NCBI RefSeq assembly: GCF_032452875.1
Contig: NC_083896.1
Location: 1,302,001 to 1,366,000 of the forward strand
Reading direction: 5' to 3'
Source: Bos javanicus
Lineage: Eukaryota > Chordata > Mammalia > Artiodactyla > Bovidae
Length of the DNA: 64,000 nucleotides
Of the stretch, positions 34,592-45,387 are shown in pieces. The notes under the pieces were generated by a model, which did not search any database, was not told where the DNA came from, and saw only the letters and a program-made list of their open reading frames with translations. Made by a program: the position numbers and the translations under genes. Position 1 is the first letter of the stretch, and every line of letters begins with the position of its first letter.

Positions 34592-34942
34592 TTGGACTTC
34601 CTTGGCAGTCCAGTGGTTAAGAATCCGTCTGCCAATGCAGGGGACATGGGTTCAGTCGCTGGCCTGGGAAGACCCCACATGACGCAGGGCAACTAAGACT
34701 GAGAGCCACAACTCCGAGGCCCATGCTCTAGAGCATGGGGGCCGCAACTGCTGAGTACGCACACTGCAACTGCTGAAGCCTGCGCTCCCTAGAGCCCACG
34801 TTCTGCAACAACAGCAGATCCCACAGTGAGGAGCCCACGCCCTGCTACTCAAGAGCAGCCCCTGCTCACCACAGCTAGAGAAAGCCTGTGCACAGCAACA
34901 CAGACTCAGTGCAGCCAAAAGTAAATGAGTTAACTTTAAAAG
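34592..34942 (+). mobile_element. CHR-type SINE, near full length
   Basis: The tRNA head GGACTTCCTTGGCAGTCCAG and GTGGTTAAGAATCCGTCTGC is followed by the GC-rich CHR body with GGCCCATGCTCTAGAGC and a CAGCCAAAAGTAAATGAG end. Confidence 0.88.
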
Positions 34943-34977
34943 AAGGAAATGTCTTAGAGGGGAGTCAAAGTCCTGGA

Positions 34978-35181
34978 AGTGAAGTGACGTGAAAGTCACT
35001 TAGTCATGTCTGACTCTTTGCGACCCCACGGACTATACAGTCCATGGAATTCTCCAGGCCAGAACACTGGAGTGGGTAGCCGTTCCCCTCTCCAAGGGAC
35101 TTTCTCAACCCAGGGATCGAACCCAAGTCTCCTGCGTTGAAGGCGGATTCTTTACCAGCTGAGCCACAAGGTAAGCCCCTA
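34978..35181 (-). mobile_element. Bov-tA SINE
   Basis: The antisense body GTCACTTAGTCATGTCTGAC runs to the head ending GAGCCACAAGGTAAGCCCCT. Confidence 0.93.
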
Positions 35182-35724
35182 AATACCTGGAACACAATGC
35201 AAAGCATTAAAAAAATCATCATGTGCTCCAAATTATACACAGTATTGCACCACTCGATAATGTACATAATGGTAAATTAGCTCTAATTATTAATACCAAT
35301 AGCCTCATTCACTGAGAAATCAGTTTATAATAAAGAGCTATTTAGCTTCTGAGCTCCTGAGGCCACAGCCAGAGAGGCAGTCACAGGGGATCACTGTTAA
35401 TTATCTCCCAATCCCGCCCCTCTCCCTGAGGAAGAGCCACAATGTATGCTCCACATTTAATGAGGGCAGGAAGGCGCCATCCGTGCCTCCCTCGCTGTTT
35501 GAGGGTCCTTTCAACAGGGAGATTGTCCTGAGTTGGCACCGAGGACCACTTAGCAGGTAACATAGCTCGTAAGAAGCTTTTAGAGTTGCACAGAAATTTC
35601 CTTCTTGAGCTAATCTTTCTCGTTGTGCTCCCAATCAAACTGATTTTTTTCCCCCCTCTTTTTTAGAAATAGCTTGGGGATGTGTTATGAAAGAACCGAG
35701 AAGCATCCTTAAGTTGAATTACGC
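35182..35724. other. No recognised feature
   Basis: Two minus frames of 77-85 codons overlap at 35381-35638 without a domain. Confidence 0.45.
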
Positions 35725-36150
35725 TTTAAAAAATTACGGTAAAATACATAATAAATGTAACATTTTGACCATTTTAAAGTGTTCAGGTTAATGGCACTTA
35801 CTTCATCCATAATATTGGGCAAACAGCACCACTACCCAGGTCCAGGAGACTTTCATCTCCCCAAAAGGAACCCCCTCCACCTTTAAGTAGTTTGTCCCCA
35901 TTCCCTCTTCCCACCGCCCCCTGGCAACCACTAACCTGCTTGTTATCGCTATGGGTTTGCCTGTTCTGAATATTTATTATTCAGTCTGTGACCTTTTCCA
36001 AAGAGCTGCCTTTGCTTAGCTAGGTGCGTCCACTTTGTGGCATGTGTTAATACCTCACTCTTTTTTATGACTGAATAGAATTCCACTGCATCACACTTTG
36101 TTCTGTAGTTGATGAACACTGGGTTGTTTCCATCAACCAACCTTTTTTTT
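35725..36150 (-). mobile_element. L1M 3'-UTR fragment
   Basis: In antisense it shows ACCATTTTAAAGTGTTCAGG, GGCACTTACTTCATCCATAA, a C-rich middle, CCCCCTGGCAACCACTAACC and the ATGACTGAATAGAATTCCAC region. Confidence 0.78.
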
Positions 36151-36592
36151 CTTTTTAAAAATTTAAAAATTTTATACAATTTTTAATGTTTACTTTCTGT
36201 TTATAAAATATTGGCTACATTCCCTGTTCACCAACCAAACCTTTTAAGGCTAGCCCCTATGTATTATCTCCACTTCCTTAACCTAGTGGGATCTGGCTTT
36301 GGCTTTAACCAGAATAACAGCTAGTATTGACTACAGCCAATGGTGATGGAGAGCTTGCCCTGTTCTGGGTATTGTACACAGAGGTTTATGGGTATAACCC
36401 CACCTAATCCTCATGGGACAAAAGCTTGTGCAGGTTAGCCTTACACCAGACAGCCCAGCACAGGGGCTGGGAAGTGAAAACCAGCCCAGAGTCTGGTGGC
36501 TGTGTCTGCCCTGAGGGAGAGGCACTGGTCTCCCCAGTGTGCACAAAGGCAACTCTGTCACCAGCACTTGGGGTAAATATTGTTTTTATTCC
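36151..36592. other. No recognised feature
   Basis: An AT-rich start is followed by ordinary sequence. The interval near 36355-36445 weakly recalls a MIR but is too diverged to call. Confidence 0.4.
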
Positions 36593-36715
36593 TGGAGAAG
36601 GAAATGGAAACCCACTCCAAAACCCTTGCCTGGAAAATTCCGTGGACTGAGGAGCCTGGCAGGCTACAGTCCATGGGGTCAAAAAGAGTCGGACACAACT
36701 GAGCAACTTAACTTT
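36593..36715 (+). mobile_element. Bov-A monomer-type SINE fragment
   Basis: GGAGAAGGAAATGGAAACCC to CACAACTGAGCAACTTAACT is a single Bov-A unit without a tRNA head. Confidence 0.88.
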
Positions 36716-36755
36716 CTTTTTTCTAACTATCCTTATTCTGAAACTATACTTAAAG

Positions 36756-36882
36756 TGTGTTGTGTTAGTCACTCAGTTGGGTCTGACTCTTTTTGACCCC
36801 ATGGACTGTAGCCCACAGGCTCCTCTGTCCATGGGATTTCCCAAGCAAGAATACTGGAGTGGGTTGCCATTTCCTTCTCCAT
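36756..36882 (-). mobile_element. Bov-A SINE fragment with probable target duplication
   Basis: An antisense Bov-A unit ends at TTCCTTCTCC. The flanks CTATACTTAAAG (36745-36756) and CTACACTTAAGG (36884-36895) match at 10 of 12 bases and likely are the duplicated target. Confidence 0.85.
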
Positions 36883-36895
36883 TCTACACTTAAGG

Positions 36896-37486
36896 AAAGG
36901 GAAAATTTGAGTTTCCATAATAGTCAAGATTATACAAATATCTAACAAAGAGGAAGACACCAGGGCTTAAACCCAGACCCAGATGAGTTTATATCCTCAG
37001 CCTTGTACCCTGTACCTGGATAACATTGGGAAGAACTTCTGTGCTCTCCCTCTTTCAAGATTCTTCCACCATAATCCAAAGCAAAAGTTATGTCTTACCC
37101 ATTAGCTAATCACATACATAACAAAATGAGTTTCATGAAACTCTACTTAAGCTCAGTACCAGCAATGTACTTTTCCAATCTATTTCATTAAAAGAAGTAC
37201 TGGTGAAGCTCCACTAAACTGGCTTTTGACAGGTTGTCATCCACAGTTTCAAAACCATGGCTGAAAACCAACCATTCATTTTTCAATCTTTTTTTACTTG
37301 AACTCTTGGTGATACTTAATGTTAAATGAGCATTTACTTCTTGAAATTCACCCTGTTTTGGGATCACTCTCTCACAGGCTTGAGAGTGCTCTGTCCAGCT
37401 CTTTCTCTACTGCTCCCTTATCTTAGTTAATGCCTTCTCTACTTTCCCAGTCTCTCAAGGTATATAACTAACGCATAATCAAAAGA
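36896..37486. other. No recognised feature
   Basis: I see nothing that I can name. Confidence 0.45.
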
Positions 37487-37829
37487 CAGAACAGGTGCTT
37501 TATATTTTTTACCTTAAAAATTTTTATTTATTTATTTTCTGGCTGTTGTGGGTCTTTGTTGCTGCACGTGGGCTTTCTCTAGTTGCATGGCTGCTCCTGC
37601 TGTGGAGCGCAGGCTGGAGGCACGCAGGCCTCAGTAGCTGCAGTGCATGTGCTCAGCAGTGGCAGCTCGCCGGTTCTAGAGCACAAGCGCAATAGTTGCA
37701 GCCATAGGCTTAGTTGCTGCACAACATATGAAATCCTCCTGGGCCAGGAATCGAACCAGCGTCCGTTGCACTGCAAGGTAGATTCTTAACCACTGGACCA
37801 CTAGGAAAGCCCCCAGAACAGATGCTTTA
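37487..37829 (-). mobile_element. CHR-type SINE with 16-bp target duplication
   Basis: CAGAACAGGTGCTTTA (37487-37502) and CAGAACAGATGCTTTA (37814-37829) flank an antisense CHR element ending GGACCACTAGGAAAGCCCC. One mismatch in the duplication fits an older insertion than the Bov-A2 copies. Confidence 0.92.
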
Positions 37830-38635
37830 AAAAGAATACATATAAATGGACAAGCGCATGAAAGCATTGCTTAACATCATCAGTCATCAAATAGATGAAA
37901 ATTAAAACCACTGTAAAATACCATTATATACCCACATGAGTACTTGCTAAGTCCCTTCAGTCATATCAGACTCTGTGCACAAGAATGTCTAAAATTAAAA
38001 GGAAACATAAGTATTGGCAAGGACATGGAGCGACATGTATTGCTGGTGGAAATGCAAAATGGTGCAACCACTTTGGAGAACTGTTTGGCAGTTTTTTATA
38101 AAGTTGCTTTTACATTTACTCTGTAATCTGGCAATTCACTCCAAGCTATTTCCTTGATAAGAAATTAAAAACATATTTCATACAAAGAAACAGCTTTGTT
38201 TGTAACAGCTTCAAATTGAAACCAACACAAACATCCATCAGCGAGTGACTGAACAAATAAAACAGAGTACAGGAAACAACAGAATAATATTCAGTGAAAT
38301 GAAGGCACAAACCACTGATACAGACAGCATCCTATATGACTTTCAAAACTATTATGCTGAGTGAAAGAAGGCACATTCAAAAACAGTGCGTGCTGCAAGA
38401 TTCTACCTACATGGAATTCTAGAAAAGAAAAAAACTAATTTATGAGGACAGAAAGTAAATATATCAGTGGCTATCTGGGCAAGGTAGGGGAACTGCTTAC
38501 TGACTGAGAGCATAAGAGAACCTTTGGGATGATGAAAATATTTCATGTCTTGGCTGTGGTTACATGGATGTATATATTTGTCAAAACTTATGAAAATCAT
38601 ATATCAAAATTGACACATTTTAACTTTATGTAAAG
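37830..38635 (+). mobile_element. Old L1M, end of ORF2 and 3' UTR
   Basis: The text shows the ORF2 terminal region (GGAAATGCAAAATGGTGCAA, GGAATTCTAGAAAAG) and a 3' UTR with GGATGATGAAAATATTTCAT and TGGCTGTGGTTACATGGATG. It is highly diverged. A small Bov-A scrap lies inside it. Confidence 0.78.
37947..37980 (-). mobile_element. Bov-A scrap inside L1M
   Basis: TTGCTAAGTCCCTTCAGTCA and following bases match the 3' end of Bov-A2 in antisense. Only about 34 bases remain. Confidence 0.7.
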
Positions 38636-38639
38636 CGTA

Positions 38640-39200
38640 ACTTTGTAGAGCTAATTTAACCAGCCAATAAGAACTTTTCAAGGAGTGTTCAACCTCTTCC
38701 TTCTATTCCTTTTTGTCACCTCCTCCAACTAATCAGTTATTCAAATCTCCTGCTTTGACTTCAAACATTTCCCCCAGATGAGTCTCTCCTCTCACCCTCT
38801 GTCCCTGGGTCTTAGTTCAGGTCCTTAGAGTCCCTGTGCTGAGGTGAGAGCCTCCAGTCTTTCCTCAACGCCTCACCCCTCAACTCCAGCCAGTGTTTTC
38901 CTCCTCACTGTTCCTATTCACATGCTGCCACTCCCTGATGAAATCGCTTCCGTTGGCTACACTCTGTTGACAGGCTGAGACGCACGTTTCCGCTTCCTCC
39001 CTCCCTTCTTCCTCTCATAGATGCTCACTGGCTGGGCGCAGGCAGGCACTCAGCTCTGCAGGGCACGCCGAGTGGCTGCACCCAGCCTCTCACGGCCTGG
39101 CCTCCCTCCAGGCTCATTGCTGGTCCCTGGGAGCTTTCACAACTCTGTTTCTTTATACCTTCTATGCCTGTCGCCTGTTTGCCCTTCCTTCTCTCTCTTC
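38640..39200. other. Unassigned, possibly decayed L2
   Basis: The C- and T-rich text at 38690-39010, with CTTTCCTCAACGCCTCACCC, loosely recalls an L2 3' region in plus orientation. Identity is too low to be sure. Confidence 0.3.
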
Positions 39201-39202
39201 TT

Positions 39203-39412
39203 GGGCTTCCCAGGTGGCTCGGTGGTAGAGAGTCCACCTGCCAATGCAGGAGACACAGGAGTCTCAGTTTCCATCCCTGGGTCGGGAAGATCCCTGAGTA
39301 GGAAATGGCAACCCACTCCAGTATTCTTGCCTAGAAAATTCCATGGACAGAGGAGCCTGGCGGGCCATGGCTCTTGGGATCACAAATAGTCACAACTGAG
39401 TATGCATGCACT
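39203..39412 (+). mobile_element. Bov-tA SINE
   Basis: It runs from GGGCTTCCCAGGTGGCTCGG to CACAACTGAGTATGCATGCA. Confidence 0.93.
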
Positions 39413-40059
39413 CTTTCTCCTTATTGATTTCTATTTCTTAGAGATTCACACCCTGTGAAGCTTTCCTCCATCTACAGGCAGATATATGTGTCTCAGTACC
39501 TTTTGCTTACCCCTAATGTAACATTGCCCAGTTATCATTTCACTGTCTATGAAGACTGTTCCCTTTTTAGACTGTATGATTTTTTTTTTTACTTATAATG
39601 TTCTCTTCATTTTTCATTTTTTATTGGGCTTATTATCTTTTTACCTTTTGGCACATTCATTAAATATATCAGATTTTTACTGCAAGTGCAACAAATGTGT
39701 TTTTACTATAAATGCACAAATATTTTCTCTGAGTCTATGAAGCTTATGAACAGAAATTCTTAATTTTACAATGATTTAATGATCAAGTTCTCACTTCTTA
39801 TATTTATTTTTCAGTGTGTGTTTTAAGAAATGTTTTTCTTGAAGTCACACGTTTATTCTTTAATATTCTTCCCTAAATTATCAAAATTTAAGTTTTTAAT
39901 CCATTGGAATTTTTGTGTGTGTATGGTATGAGGAAAGAATCTGATTTTACCTTTTGCTAAGACTGTATGATTTGATGCCATAGCCATATCTGTGCCTCTA
40001 ATAACTAACATGATGGTGCTTAATAAATATTGTTTGAATTAGAAGAACCAGACACATAC
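39413..40059. other. No recognised feature
   Basis: AT-rich DNA with T runs. It may be old L1, but I cannot place it. Confidence 0.4.
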
Positions 40060-40890
40060 ATTGGCCATATTTTTTTTGATGATGAAGTTAGCATCATAAA
40101 AACTCCCGTTAGAATTAATTTTTTCTTCTCCTGTCCTCCTGTAATCTTTTGTCAATGCCTGTTTTATATTGCTTTTCATTTCTCCACTTGATTGGGACTT
40201 TTTTAAAGTTTTGAAATATTCTAAGCACCTTACAAAGTGTATAGCGAATAATAAACTCCCAGGTACCCATTCTTGACAAATCATAGCATTTTTGCTCTAT
40301 TTGCTTCAGAGGTTTTAAAAAATCAAACATGACTTTTGTAGATACAGTTAAAGTCTCATAGGACCTCTTCCCAATGCCTTTCCCTTTCCTCACTCTCAAA
40401 GGTGCTCACTCTCTTAAATTTTGTATTTATTGTTTATTTGTATATTTTTATATGGCAACCCACTCCAGTACTCTTGCCTGGAAAATCCCATGGACGGAGG
40501 AGCCTGGTAGGCTGCAGTCCATAGGGTCGCTAAGAGTTGGGCATGACTGAGCGACTTCACTTTCACTTTTCACTTTCATGCATTGGAGAAGGAAATGGCA
40601 ACCCACTCCAGTAACCTTGCCTGGAGAATCCCAGGGACAGAGGAGCCTAGTGGGCTGCCATCTATGGGGTTGCACAGAGTTGGACACGACTGAAGTGACT
40701 TAGCAGCAGCAGCAGCATACCATGTATGAGTGAATTCACAAACAGTGCATGGTGTTTTTACATATTTAAACTTTATACAAATAATATAATATTGCACATA
40801 TTATTCTGTAAGTTGTTCTTTTGTTTTGTCTCAACATGATATTTTGATTTATCCATGTTGCTACATGCAACTCTAATTTAAGTGAGGTAA
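40060..40890 (-). mobile_element. Old L1M fragment split by Bov-A2
   Basis: Segments 40060-40452 and 40719-40890 in antisense fit an old L1 3' region. The second has CATATTTAAACTTTATACAA and TGATTTATCCATGTTGCTAC, typical of L1M. The first is less certain. Confidence 0.55.
40453..40718 (+). mobile_element. Bov-A2 SINE with AGC tail
   Basis: Both monomers are present and the 3' end carries AGCAGCAGCAGCAGC. The first ~20 bases of the consensus are missing. Confidence 0.95.
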
Positions 40891-41064
40891 AAATATATGC
40901 CTGCATAAATGTTAAATGAGGTGTAACCCATTGTAAGCAGAGAACAGATTTATGCTGTGCAGTCATGATTCTTAGTTTGCCTGCAACAATACGAGACATC
41001 ATTAGCTTGCCTACTGTGTTGTCTGCTGTACTGGAGACCATGTCACAGTACAGGACAGATATCT

Positions 41065-41215
41065 CTGCAGACACATTACATGAAGAATCAGGACTGGAAA
41101 GCATCTTTCATAAACTATGGAGATGGACTGAATCTACAGATTTGAAATTTAATGAAGACAAATGGAAGATGCTACGTTGGGGTAAAAGAAATCCAATGGC
41201 ACAAATATAAGGGGG
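41065..41215 (+). pseudogene. Possible CR1/L3-like reverse-transcriptase scrap
   Basis: Within the 81-codon frame 40965-41210, the last ~40 residues read LESIFHKLWRWTESTDLKFN followed by EDKWKMLRWGKRNPMAQI. This order (tryptophan helix, FN..K, L.WG..NPM.Q) resembles the post-active-site segment of CR1-clade LINEs, where a FNxxKCxxLHLG and NPxxQY pattern is usual. The usual cysteine is replaced by tryptophan. No other part of such an element is visible nearby. A chance resemblance is possible. Confidence 0.4.
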
Positions 41216-41939
41216 GAGATGTGGCTTAGAAGCAAAACATGAGCAGAAAATGGGATGTTTTTTAGTTGACAAGCAGGCAAGGCTGTGAAAGGAAGCCCCA
41301 GCTGGGAATCACTGAGATGAAGTATGGAATGAGGAGGCTTGGTAATGGAGTATGCTTCTTGGGGCTGCTTGGACCACACAGGGAGGCAGGCTTCAGTTTC
41401 TGGATGTGGAGCTTGTTCGGAAGAAAGTAATGAGGATATCTGAAGGAAAAGTGTTGCTTTCAAGAAAAGAGGTTGAGGCCCACAGGGATCTTGACATTTG
41501 ATTTCCATGATGGAAAGGAAGTTCTCTGTGGCCTTGAGAGAGGGCTGAACCAGTCCTGCTCCTCTTTCTGAATTCCTACCTGTGCACACCACCCACCCGG
41601 TCCCAAAGCTGGAAGCCTGCCCAGGGCCTCTCCTCTGCCTCGCGGCCTGCCTCCTCCCTGCGTGGCCATCACCTCACTTAACCTCTCAGCAGCCTCGCAT
41701 GCTTGGAGCCAGTCTTCCTGCACAAGACACTATCTTCTGCTGGTTTTGTGTATTGTTTGTTTTCCTGAATTTCCTCCTACCTCTAAGAATGCCAGAGGTG
41801 CAACCAGATTTTGTGGAGACAGAAACAGTTTCAATGTAGGGGTCTTTCTTTAAAAGAATACAAAATTATGAATAAAAGGCCTTCGATGGGGCTCATACCA
41901 GTGGGAGAAGTATTTCCCGGCAAAACCACCTGAGGCCTT
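41216..41939. other. No recognised feature
   Basis: The minus frame 41592-41149 (147 codons) and others overlap here without a known domain. Confidence 0.4.
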
Positions 41940-42900
41940 TTTACACTCATCTGCTTTTTCCAAGCTGCATGGTCAAATCCCTGAAGACACACCCAAGCCC
42001 TTTTCTCTCCTGGCTTGGAGGATTCCATTCACGTCTTAGATGTCCACGAATGCCTGGTGACGCCCAAGTTTCTACCTCCAGCTCTGGCCTGCCTGTCTCC
42101 AGTTCGGTGCTCAGACAGCCATCCTCACCAAGATACCATAGACCCCCTGTGGCTGAGATGGAATGACCTTCCACTGAAGCATCTGGCCCTCTATAAGGTT
42201 CCCATCTCACTAAACAGCACCAGCATCTACCCAGTTCCAAAAACTAGACGCCCAGGCACCATCCTTAAGATTCCTTCTCCCTCAGGCTTATATCCAACCG
42301 TCTTCAGCCCCGTCACATTTAACTTAAATACCTCTTTCTCCTCTCCACCCTCTTTACCATCTTCCCAGCCAAGGCGTCTTCAGGCCTTGGCTGGACCGCC
42401 ACTAGAGTCTCCTAACTGGTCTTCTTACATCACAATCTGACCATCTCCCTCCTCCTCTTCTCCGCACAGCTGCCAGGGTATCTTGCCAAGAGGCCTGTCT
42501 GATCAGATATGAACTTAAGACGAGGACCAGACAAACCACAGAGCCCTGATGGCCCCGCTTGGTCTGATCCTGCCCGGCTCTCAGCTCCCCTCCCATCAGC
42601 TGCCTGCTCTCTGTTCTCTCGGGACCCCTGCTCCCTGGCCTTTGCTTGGAAACCTCTTCCTCACCCTCTCCACTCCTAACTCCTCATTCTAGGCCAGGTC
42701 CCCTGAAGATGTCATTTCACTCCTGAGTCTGTGGATTCAGTAGCACACGTTCACTAGTGTGACTGACTTGATTGATTTAATGTCTGGCTTTTAATTAGAC
42801 TCTCAGCTTCATGCAACTTAGACATGCTTGTCTCTGTTGGCTTTTCCATGTGCCATAGCAAGTCCTTCAACAAATATTTGTTAAAGAGCATTATGAATAG
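41940..42900 (+). mobile_element. L2 LINE 3' region
   Basis: The order fits L2: CAGCACCAGCATCTACCCAG near 42216, CACTAGAGTCTCCTAACTGG near 42400, a CTTTGCTTGGAAACCTCTTC region near 42645, GATGTCATTTCACTCCTGAG near 42708, and a CAACAAATATTTGTTAAAGA end near 42870. The 141-codon plus frame 42015-42440 lies on this diverged copy. Confidence 0.7.
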
Positions 42901-43710
42901 ATTCCTGGAAATGGATAAAATAAAGTAAAATAGGATGATGCAAGCCTAGCTTCTAAGTCTTGGGTCAAAGAATCTTTAACTTTGAAAGAACAAGATTCAA
43001 GGACACTGTACGTTGTGGAGGCATCTACCCTGTTAGGTCAGAAAATATATTTCTCTTCAAAGGTTGGGATTTAGCAATTCCCGAAACCCTGTCAGAAGCC
43101 AGCTGGCTGCCCACACTTTTGAAAGCATGGTGATACATTAACCCTCAATGGCAAAGTCCAAGGGAACAGCTTTGCCGTCAGGGCCACCGTCTGCCCCCCT
43201 GTAGCTTTAACAGCCTGTCGCCAAGTATGCAGTGATGTCAGAGGGAGTTCCTTGGGCCCAGAGCATCTGACTCAGCCTCTGCAGTGCAGTTTGGAGCAAA
43301 GGATTTGGCCCGAAGACATTTTACCTGCTACGTCTTTGGGGCTTAGAGTGAAATTTAGCTTTTATACTTCTCTTTTGACCTGGTATAATTTAACCTTCAG
43401 TTACTGTTTGTATTTCCTGTTTCATTATTTACAAACTATTAAATAAAACTCAAAATGTAGCTCTGGGGCTAGCGAAGGGGAACAGAATCGAGTTCTTTCT
43501 AGTCTTTTCCCAAAGTTCCAAACTGGCACCGTTAAAGGTACAGGAGAAATGTTTCATCATTTTAGGATATGACAGGGGCTGAAGGATCTAAAGTGTTTGG
43601 TGGTTTTTTTTTATTATTAAAGGAAATTTTTTCTGACTTTCAAAATAAAATGGTTAGCCTATGGGATCCCAGAAAATTCACACCAAATGACTAATCAGAG
43701 CAGCATATTA
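42901..43710. other. No recognised feature
   Basis: I see no repeat or gene that I can name. Confidence 0.4.
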
Positions 43711-43768
43711 TATTGGGTTGGCCACAAATTTCGTTTGGGGTTTTCCTAACTTATTGGCCAATCCAATA
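43711..43768. mobile_element. Mariner-type MITE, 54 bp, flanked by TA
   Basis: TTGGGTTGGCC and GGCCAATCCAA form inverted termini at 43713-43723 and 43756-43766, with TTCGTTTGGGGTTTTCC between. TA lies on both sides (43711-43712, 43767-43768), the mariner target signature. The terminal sequence is like that of Hsmar1/Mariner_BT-type elements. Confidence 0.8.
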
Positions 43769-44089
43769 ATACAAGAAAGATGCTTGTAATGAAAAAAAAA
43801 ATATCCTGTCAACTCTTCTTTAAAATACAATATAGTAAGATGCCCCAATATTGTCAGAAATGTTTCCAGGGGCCTTAAAATAAGTTCCCCCTCTTTGTGT
43901 TCTCCAAGTATCACAGACTCACCTTCCCAGTGCTTCTCAGGGCACCATGATGGCTGTGGAGCATGTCCTTGTGGAGACTGTGAGCCCCTGAGGCCGGAGC
44001 GCGTCTTTCAGCTCTCTGTGACTTTGTGACAGGCCGCACTTCAGGGTGTCTGGCACACTGTAGGTGCCAAGAGAACAGGAACTGGAATC
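43769..44089. other. No recognised feature
   Basis: No named repeat is certain. GTGTCTGGCACACTGTAGGT near 44047 recalls an L2/MIR end. Confidence 0.35.
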
Positions 44090-44275
44090 AGAGAATTCTG
44101 TGCTCCAACCCTGTTCTCGTATTTTCAGACTCTACGACCTTGGCAAATTCTTAAAGTCCCCAAATTTCATTATTCTGTAAAATGGGGAATCACACCTCCT
44201 CACAGAGTAGCTATGAGACTAAAATGAGGTGTGTGTCCTGCATGCAGTAGGGACTCAGTAAGCTGATATTACTAA
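44090..44275 (+). mobile_element. MIR SINE
   Basis: CTACGACCTTGGCAAATTCT and TTATTCTGTAAAATGGGGAA are the MIR core and its 3' continuation. Confidence 0.75.
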
Positions 44276-44289
44276 GGACTTAGAGCTAG

Positions 44290-44415
44290 GATGCTGGGCT
44301 CTGCCTTTTGCTAGCTGTGTGACCTCGGGCAGTCCCATAACCTCTCTGAGCCTTGGCTTCTGCTTTGTAAAATAGGAATAATATCTACCCATTGGAGTTG
44401 TGAGGAACAGGTTTT
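44290..44415 (+). mobile_element. MIR SINE, core well preserved
   Basis: GTGTGACCTCGGGCAGTCCC then CCTCTCTGAGCCTTGGCTTC and TTTGTAAAATAGGAATAATA form a clear MIR core. The matching 3' tail may be the piece at 44690-44770. Confidence 0.8.
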
Positions 44416-44689
44416 AGACTGTTGGATTCAATGGGCCAAAAACAGTCTAGTTACTCATGCATGGTTGCCAATCTTTTATTTTTTTCAGATAGGAATATTT
44501 CAAAAAATAAACTATCATCTATCCTCACGATAAGAGTATTTTAACACCAAAGGAGTAGGAAAAGTTAATTTCTTTAAGTGAACGTAGCTTAAAGAAACAG
44601 TGTTTTCCAACGGCTTTATTTTTAGACTGATGACAACTTTAGTCCCATGCCAGCACTAGTCCGTGTCCGGCCTTTGGAAGCCATTCACT

Positions 44690-44770
44690 ATGAGGATTAA
44701 ATGAGATGATACGTGTAAATAGCTGAGCATAAAGCCCAGAACATGGGAAACACTAAATAAATTTAACTGC
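44690..44770 (+). mobile_element. MIR 3'-part fragment
   Basis: GAGGATTAAATGAGATGATA is followed by AACATGGGAAACACTAAATA, the usual MIR tail. Confidence 0.72.
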
Positions 44771-44929
44771 TGCTATTTAATATTATGACCATAAATCAAA
44801 GTACATGACTCATCCATTAAAAAGCATGATAAATGAATGAACTAAATACCTGTTATGCTAGTAGTCAGTGGAGCTAAAGAAGGAAAAGAGGGGATGATCT
44901 GAATGACTGACCAAAAGCTTTAGGAAGAA
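44771..44929. other. No recognised feature
   Basis: A short interval without recognisable content. Confidence 0.4.
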
Positions 44930-45112
44930 GAGTATTATTGATAAATACACACTGAGGGCTTTCTATGTTAGGTGCTCCAATTAAGGAATTTAAATGCATG
45001 ATCTAATTTGTGCCTCATAAAAGCCCCATTTTTACAGACAATGCAGCAGAGAGATTAGGGGACTTGATCCAGTCACTGGTTAGTAAATCGTGAGGCTGAG
45101 ATTCCAGCCCAA
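44930..45112 (+). mobile_element. MIR SINE
   Basis: GGTGCTCCAATTAAGGAATT, CCCCATTTTTACAGACAATG and GTGAGGCTGAGATTCCAGCC follow the MIR consensus order. Confidence 0.72.
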
Positions 45113-45146
45113 ACAGACTTCATCACCATGATCTTTCGCCTTCCTC

Positions 45147-45387
45147 TAATAAACATAGGGGCTTCCCATGTGGCACTAGGGGTAAATAACCTACCTGCCA
45201 AAGCAGGAAATGGAAGAGACATGGGTTTGCTCTCTGGGCTGGGAAGATCCCCTGGTAATGGGAATGACCACCCACTCCAGTATTCTTGCCTGGAGAATCC
45301 TATGGACAGAGGAGCCTGGTGGGCTTCAGTCCACAGGATTGCAAAGAGCTGGGCATGACTGAAGCAACTTAGCACATAATAAACATA
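45147..45387 (+). mobile_element. Bov-tA SINE with 11-bp target duplication
   Basis: TAATAAACATA is repeated at 45147-45157 and 45377-45387. The SINE between has the head GGGGCTTCCCATGTGGCACT and ends GACTGAAGCAACTTAGCACA. Confidence 0.95.

Noticed and set aside
36355..36450. MIR SINE
   Set aside because: Only a vague resemblance around TTCTGGGTATTGTACACAG; the core motif is missing.
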